From the NCBI GenBank assembly GCA_964017195.1, contig OZ024895.1, positions 27,990,875-28,054,874 of the forward strand: 64,000 bases of DNA. The letters are read 5' to 3'. This document shows, one piece after another, positions 57,975-64,000 of this stretch. Each line of letters opens with the position of its first letter. The first letter of the stretch is position 1. The notes under the pieces were generated by a model, which was given only the letters and a program-made list of their open reading frames with translations, had not been told where the DNA came from and searched no databases. Both the position numbers and the translations under genes were made by a program. The stretch comes from Siderastrea radians (Eukaryota; Cnidaria; Anthozoa; Scleractinia; Rhizangiidae).

Positions 57975-60300
57975 AGTTACTGCGGATACCACTGGTTCAC
58001 TAACTACATAATTATGTCAAAAAAAATACGCCGCGTAGAATTCCCGGACACATCCGGGAATTTAACTGGCTAGAAACGCATTTAAGCCATGTGGTGGTCT
58101 TTAAAATATGGCGGAGTTATAGGATTTGCCGGAACAACTTCCAGTGGATCTTGCCTCTTGTTGAGACAATTTCCTAACGATGTCTAATTGAGTACCACCT
58201 GAATAGAAATGACGAGATACATCATATTCCAGATCTTACCTCAGATTAAACCCAGATAATCGGATCGCACTGGTTTCTTAGGCGGCCGTCGTGCGCATGC
58301 GCACGTCGCGCCGACTCATAAAATGGACGTATTTTGTTTTTCCTTTTCTTCGTCGTCGTTGTCGTCGCTAATAGTCGTCGGTCACTTGACTTAGTCCTCT
58401 TTGTGTCCCGCTGCCAACAGACACAACTGCACATCATAGCTTGTTTTGCTAGCTTTCAATCTTCAAGGCAATTTTCTCTTTTTGTTATAGTGTCCATTTT
58501 CTCGATTTCGGAAAATAAGTCACTGGATTCCCGTGAATATCTGAATTTGGCTGCCTTCAATGAAGAGGCTAATTATATATTCAAAATGAAAATTGACCTT
58601 TGAACGACAATTGCATCGCTGTTATAAAAATAGATTGCAAGTAGCCTGCACTCGTGTCGTTAGGATCCAAATGGAACTCTTGCCTGAAGGCTGAAGCATT
58701 TGTCGTGAATGCCTAGGGGCCGTACATCACGATATCACGGTTTAAGAACTATTTATTTATCCAGGTAAAGCTACAGGGTTTTCTCTCTCTCTGAAAAGCG
58801 TCTCGCAAAAAACTCGTACGAAGGTCACCGATTACAAAGCAAAACAAAGTTCTCAAGTTGCTATTGATTTTATTAGTCAAATACCGGACATTCTCCTCGT
58901 GAATAGTCATCTGTCCCCGGTAATACGTTTACATACATTTAATTCCTTACATACCGGAAGCGCAAATTGTCCATAACAGGTCACCGGAAGCCAAGAACTA
59001 GCAAAGTTTTTTTTTTAAAGAAACCTATTTTCCTTAGGGAAAGGGGAGGGGGGTGAGAGACTATCGGCCGCATGTAAATTCTTCAGCATTTCCTGTTCCG
59101 CTAAAAATCAGCCTCCAAGTCACCATTTTTGTATGGAGAACACCGCTTCGAAGACTTTCTTGAAAAGGCCAAAGGTAGCGACGAATTCAAAGGGTACCAG
59201 TGGAAATGTTGACATCTTTCTTACTCCTTCAAAACGTTTTTATTTTCCTTTGAAGACTATGAATTTAGCCTGAGCCCGTGAGGGGAGGTCCTCGCGAAGG
59301 AAAAATTCAGAAATCTTCTTTAAAAGTCGTGAAAAATTTTTCACGAATCGGAGCCGCCATCTTTTGTTTTTCAAAACCAGTTTCCAGTACTACACGGCTG
59401 TTCCGTAGTGATTACTTCATGTATTCTTCATATAGTAACGCCACGGGAAAAAAAGCAACACAACACTAACCCCCTCCAGGACGGGATTTTTTTGTTGACC
59501 GCACTGGACTGACAATTCTACGCGACGAAGAGAATGTTTACCTGCTATCTAAGGGTATCCAAATATAAAACAATCAACCGGGAATCACTGTATCAGTAAG
59601 GCGCCCCAGGCAAACAGACTCAACATCATCCAACGGAGTCCAACTTTGTTGCACGACGTTCAGCAAGGTGGCCAAACGATTTAAACACTTCCATTCAACG
59701 TTGAATTCAGTATGTCGCACGCGTTTGGCCACCCATTCGGGTGATTTTAGATGATGTAGAATTGTGTTGCCGGTAAGGTGATGAACGAAAATGGGTTCCA
59801 TCAACGGCCCTGGTCTCACTTGCGGAAACACTTTTGATGTTGAGCTCGAGGCCCAGTTCTGTCACACAAGAAATGTTACACGCACATTGTCTTTCTGAAT
59901 GGGTACTGGCGACATAGTTCTGTGGCTTGTGCGCGACTTTACCTTTTTACCTAATGTAGGCACCTATTGTCAGAATTTTGCGTGGTGCATCAATTAGTTC
60001 AGTATCAAAACCATCTGCTGTCATGGAAAGTAATGAGGTCGCAAACCCTAGCTACATACCGTATTTTCTCTTTAAAGCACCAGCTATGGACAAAACTTGA
60101 CGATTTTAGGTCTGTCAACAAAGGATCTTATTAGAAGGGGGCTGAAAAGAGGGAGGATCTTCTTACATTTGTCCAATTCAAAGTTTTGTGTTAACCAGAT
60201 ATGAAGTATACTACTGATTGGAACAACTTTTCATACTAATAAAAATCCATTTGATATCGTTTCTTAGTCCTGTCATGCAAGAGACCTCCCCGCGTCCTCA
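57975..60300. other. Intron between first-membrane and PLAT exons
   Basis: A small exon is expected here on phase grounds (57971 ends in phase 0, while the PLAT exon needs two bases from upstream), but I could not pick it out. No transposon ends are clear. Confidence 0.4.
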
Positions 60301-60302
60301 AG

Positions 60303-61521
60303 TAGTGCTTATGAATATGAAATAACCGTAACAACAGGCATTTGGTTTAATGCTGGCACAACAGCAAAGGTTGCCATGGAGATTTGTGCTTCCGAAGAGA
60401 ACACAGGGATTCTGTATCTAAACACCGAAGATTCAGATGAATCGATGTTTTGTCGTGGAAGCACGGAGAAATACGTAATAAAGTTAGAAAAGCCGCTGGG
60501 TTTTGTGCGTGGAGTACGCATCGGACACGACAATTCTGGAATAAGTCCTTCTTGGCTTCTTGAAGACGTTGTCATTACCGACAAGCAGACGCTAAACTCG
60601 TGGAAATTTTTTAGTAGCCAGTGGTTAGCTCTTGAGCGAGGTGACGGAAGAATAGAGCGAATTTTGGGATTTTCAAGAGACAAATCAAACTTCAATAGGG
60701 AGGTAATACAACGGTTTTGGAAGGCACTTGCAGAGAAACATATCTGGGTGTCTGTCTTGACAAGGCCACCAAGAGACAGATTTTCGAGAGTGCACCGGTT
60801 ATCGTGTTGTCTTTCAATACTGTTGTCAGCCATGCTTGCTAATTGTATTTTGTTACCTAACGAACTGAACAGGAAATCGTCACAGGTCATCCAAGTAGGG
60901 CCCCTTTCATTTTCCTGGAGACAGGTTAAGGTTGGAATTCTAAGTGCTCCTATCGTTGCACCAAGCCACATTTTCATTGCATCCTTGTTCGACAAAGGGA
61001 GTTCGAGAACACCTGACCAGGGGAGACTTTCCTACACCGTGGGGAACTGGTTAGTTAACGTTGCGTGGTTTTTATGTTTCTGCACCTGCGCTGTTTCAGC
61101 AACATTAACACTACGTTCTAGTGAAGCTTGGGAAAAAATGACATATGGACAGTGGTTGTTTTCATTGTTTATAACATTTATTATAGACTTTATTATGATA
61201 GAGCCTGCTAAAGCTTTTCTCACAGCTTTGCTTTTGGCGACCATACTAAGAAGGGAGAGAGGGAAGAGCGACGAATTCTCGACCCTTGAGGAAACTTGTT
61301 CCAAGTCCCCCAAAGAAAGGTTATGGACGATGGAAATAACCAAAATTGAGGCAATGCGACGATGTCAGGCGAAGAAACAGAACGTATCACGATTCTTCGT
61401 AGAACTATTTGTTTACTGCATGTTCATCATTCTGCTGATGGTGGTGTGTTACGGAGATAAAAATGATCATCGGTATTTTATGACAAGGTCGACTCGTGAC
61501 GGCCTACCACAATTTCATAAG
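60303..61521 (+). CDS. PKD1L-B (or separate gene) exon: PLAT domain and five membrane segments
   Basis: One large exon. The frame begins near AYEYEITVTTGIWFNAGTTA, the opening strand of a polycystin-type PLAT/LH2 domain, and continues through VRGVRIGHDNSG, PSWLLEDVVITD and KFFSSQWLAL. Numbering from the Met codon at 60376, membrane segments fall near residues 141-160 (after the RVHRLSCC motif), 186-204, 223-245, 258-290 and 339-359. An acidic, Lys-rich cytoplasmic loop lies around 292-338. The donor CATAAG|GTGAGC at 61521 is in phase 0. The acceptor is either CCTCAAG at 60302 or the TAG three bases on; both need an upstream exon ending with two spare bases, so a small exon between 57971 and 60303 is unseen. 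The next membrane/channel exon was not found before 64000. Confidence 0.85.
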
Positions 61522-61574
61522 GTGAGCGATCACTGTATTCCTTAAAATGCATTCTTTCCCATTTGCGTGCGTAT

Positions 61575-61660
61575 TTTTCACATGATGATTCTCAAAATGC
61601 CATAAAAATTTTCATTTTTTTGAATAAAATATTTTTATGGCATTTTAAGAATCACAGGAT
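61575..61660. mobile_element. Small hairpin element
   Basis: GATTCTCAAAATGCCATAAA pairs with TTTATGGCATTTTAAGAATC around an AT-rich loop. It lies 54 bases after the PLAT exon donor. Confidence 0.8.
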
Positions 61661-61664
61661 CTGT

Positions 61665-63475
61665 CCAACACAGTAATTACAAGGAGGTATTTATTACATC
61701 CAGACTGGAGTTGCTGTCACCTTTATGTAAACGTGGCCACGTCTGAACTTGCCATAGATCAAGCTTCGCTTTCGAGTTGCGAGCGATAAAGTTGCACAGT
61801 AGATTTCAGTCAGAAATCAGTCGCGTGATTTTGGAGCGAAAAAATGTTTGACACATCGAAAATTTACTCGTCCGGATCAAAAGAAGTAATCAGAATACTG
61901 TGCAGGGAAGAAGTCCATAGCTCACTGAGGTAACCGATGAAAGCAGTTTCATTCGTCAAGCCACAAAACCAGAGCGTGTGGAAATTTAAAAGTTACGGAC
62001 TTAACCGAGAGTTGTTTATTGCACACAATTTGTCGACTTTGACACGACAAACTGATAGAGATACATTCTGAAAGCTACTAGAATTTTCAATTTTCATTTC
62101 CACTACGTTTCAAGGGGCATCGGCTGTTAACCAACTGACAGCCAAATGAGCGGCCACCTGACAGAGGAACATGACACAAGACCCACAAATTTCAAAAACG
62201 AATTTCAATCATCAAGAAATGCGGAGGAAAACTGGACTGGCGTAGTTACGAAATATTCTCCATAGCAAACAAAATACCGAAGCTTGACGCTTATTAGCTG
62301 AGTTCAGGTTCGCACAAGACTATTTGTTAAGTAATGAAGACTAACATTCCCCCGTGTATTACTCACTTTATGTATATATCAACTGACAAGCCTCTGCAAC
62401 TTTAGATTTGAATTAAACAACATGGAGTGGTCGAAGCGTCATATAACTCTTTTATTGCCAATCTTTCTTTTAAAAGATTTTTTGGTTGTCTAATAGATTA
62501 TCTTTAGAATAAAAATAAGCAATAATAAAGCATGACGTTTCGATGGCGACAGCAAGTGCAAATTGTAACAAGACTGGTAGCAGTACATATACAGAAAAGA
62601 AAGTATGAAATTACATTAAAATAAACTAAAGAGTGGCAACAAGAATGTACATGACTAAGTCAAAAGTTACGCGTGAATGGAATCTGTTTGAGGGTTCAAA
62701 GTCGTTCACCATTCCCACGCAACTTTCACTTAGTTATTAAATTTCCAGACGTCATGTTTTTATTATCGCTTATTTTTATTCTAAACTGTTTTACAAAACC
62801 TTTCGTTATTACAATAAATTATCATTTAGTATTTATGCACAAGTACCGAAGGACAACTAACAGGCTTGAAAAATTCCAGAATAGCAAGAAATTTTTTTAA
62901 ATCAAAATCTTGAAAACTGACACAAGTTACTTCTCTCACCTTATTACCAAATGGGGAAGATTAACCCAGTTCAGACCGGGCTTTTTTTGTCTTCTGGGAC
63001 CTCCTTATCTCTGAGAATATTAAAGCTATGACAACGAAATTAAACCTTAAGGACAGATAGTACGACCAAAGACGTTTCTTTGAGGTTTACAACATCAGCT
63101 GATGACGTCATATGTCGTCAGATGCGCTCGAAGGAAATAAAGCTCTTCGTTTCTTTTTTTTCTTCAAAGGTGAACATAACCGTAGCAAATATCACTTAAA
63201 CTCGCTGTCAAAAAATATTGCATGCGTCATTTAGGCGAAAATCAGAGAAAGGATGACAACTTTGTTTCAGAAAATAAAATTTAAGCTGCAGCTGTTATGA
63301 GTGTTCAGAGCTCATGAACAGTCAACTTTCGATAGGGATTTTGTGACATTCCGCATGATTTGGGTGACACGTAACTCGCGTTTACTTCGTTTACATTTCT
63401 CGGCTTTCAGTCCACCACGTTCTTCTTGATAGAAACATTATCTGTTTGTCAAAATAGCAGTCTTATATGTACGTT
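61665..63475. other. Downstream intron or intergenic sequence
   Basis: The channel-proximal exons expected after the PLAT/membrane exon were not recognised. A repeat fragment at 63075-63175 is shared with 20270-20345 and, in part (AAAGCTCTTCGTTTC), with 53513. Confidence 0.45.
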
Positions 63476-63479
63476 CCCT

Positions 63480-63712
63480 GGGGCCCGTTTCTCGAAACGT
63501 CCGAGTAACTGTCCGGTCCTGAAGACTATTTTATGTGCACAATATTCTCCAATGGCCATACCATTTTTATTGATTTTGAAAGCTAAATTTTAATCTCTAC
63601 AATTTCGTGAAGCATATCGCTAAGTTTGCACCATTAGTTGATAAATAAATGAGCTTGAAAAAACACTTACCGGGCCCGGAAAGATATCGGGAGTTTCGAG
63701 AAACGGGCCCCT
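63480..63712. mobile_element. MITE with GGGCCCGTTTCTCGAAA ends
   Basis: The left end GGGGCCCGTTTCTCGAAACG pairs with the right end GTTTCGAGAAACGGGCCCC. About 230 bases, AT-rich centre. Short pieces of the same end occur at 9160-9190, where they meet the degraded REJ exon, and inside 18165-18425. Confidence 0.9.
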
Positions 63713-64000
63713 GTATCCACAAAATTTTTATTCGAAATCGGTTAAGACTAGCGTTTATAAACCTGGCTGAAATTTATAGTTTTATTAATTCTCGTCTTTT
63801 TGCTCCACGAAGCAGCTAAGAGCGTTTCTATTTGTTTACATTCCTAAATTGGTACGTGCCGGCTGCTAATAAATTTCCACGGTGGAAATATTTTTTTGAC
63901 GCAAGCTCGCGTATTGCTTTTGGTTCTAAGCTTATAGCACGAAAATGTTTTATTTCAGCTCGCTATTTCAAAGCCTGCTCGCTACCCAGTCTCAGTAAAC

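Noticed and set aside
60309..60995. A 228-codon minus-strand open frame
   Set aside because: It is antisense to the clear PLAT/membrane exon and has no family resemblance of its own.

Overview
This is eukaryotic nuclear DNA, AT-rich, with short exons scattered between long introns that are packed with inverted-repeat transposons, hairpin elements and microsatellites. The only recognisable host genes encode polycystin-1-like / receptor-for-egg-jelly (REJ) proteins. Their domain set, plus the transposon mix (THAP-type, TTAA-type, BEL/Pao, tRNA-derived SINE-like units), suggests a marine invertebrate, most likely a cnidarian such as a stony coral or anemone. That taxonomic call is inference. No rRNA, CRISPR or bacterial-type operon is visible.

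Minus-strand gene (here PKD1L-A) starts at a signal-peptide exon at 32,323 and runs leftward past the window edge. Twelve exons can be placed with splice sites and matching phases: signal peptide (32,272-32,323), Ig-like domain 1 over two exons (31,184-31,393 and 30,702-30,857), Ig-like domain 2 (19,835-20,128), a Ly6/uPAR three-finger domain (17,704-17,982), REJ start (15,829-16,234), REJ continuation (about 9,189-9,386), then five exons of the helical REJ-to-GAIN region (4,041 down to 1,243). Every N-terminal module is bounded by phase-1 introns, so these are interchangeable cassettes. The REJ core looks incomplete: the exon at 9,386 runs into transposon sequence, and the next recognised exon lies beyond a 4.47 kb array of GTAA/TTAC repeats (4,215-8,686).

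Plus-strand paralogue (PKD1L-B) is head-to-head with A, the two start codons being 17.7 kb apart. It has a signal-peptide exon of identical length (52 nt, 50,041-50,092) spliced in frame to a REJ exon of identical length (406 nt, 50,338-50,743). That exon carries an in-frame TAG, and the Ig and Ly6 cassettes are absent. Further right are a GPS/first-membrane-segment exon (57,756-57,971) and a large PLAT plus five-membrane-segment exon (60,303-61,521). The REJ-to-GAIN middle was not found, so B is either a decayed copy or two separate gene pieces.

Layout: 1-4.0 kb, GAIN-side exons of A; 4.2-8.7 kb, TTAC array; 8.8-15.5 kb, REJ exon plus two related inverted-repeat transposons, one holding a broken THAP frame; 15.8-20.1 kb, REJ, Ly6 and Ig exons; 22.5-27.0 kb, a TTAA-flanked transposon; 29.6-32.3 kb, a MITE, Ig exons and the start of A; 33-43 kb, no convincing genes but old segmental repeats and MITEs; 43.2-45.0 kb, a decayed BEL/Pao retrotransposon; 46.9-48.3 kb, an inverted-repeat element; 50-61.5 kb, PKD1L-B with palindromic elements in its introns; 61.5-64 kb, intron or intergenic with a terminal MITE.

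Polycystin-1-like proteins are large membrane proteins whose extracellular part ends in a GAIN/GPS autoproteolysis module, followed by a PLAT domain and many membrane segments. The two loci together show duplication, inversion and exon-cassette gain or loss in this family.
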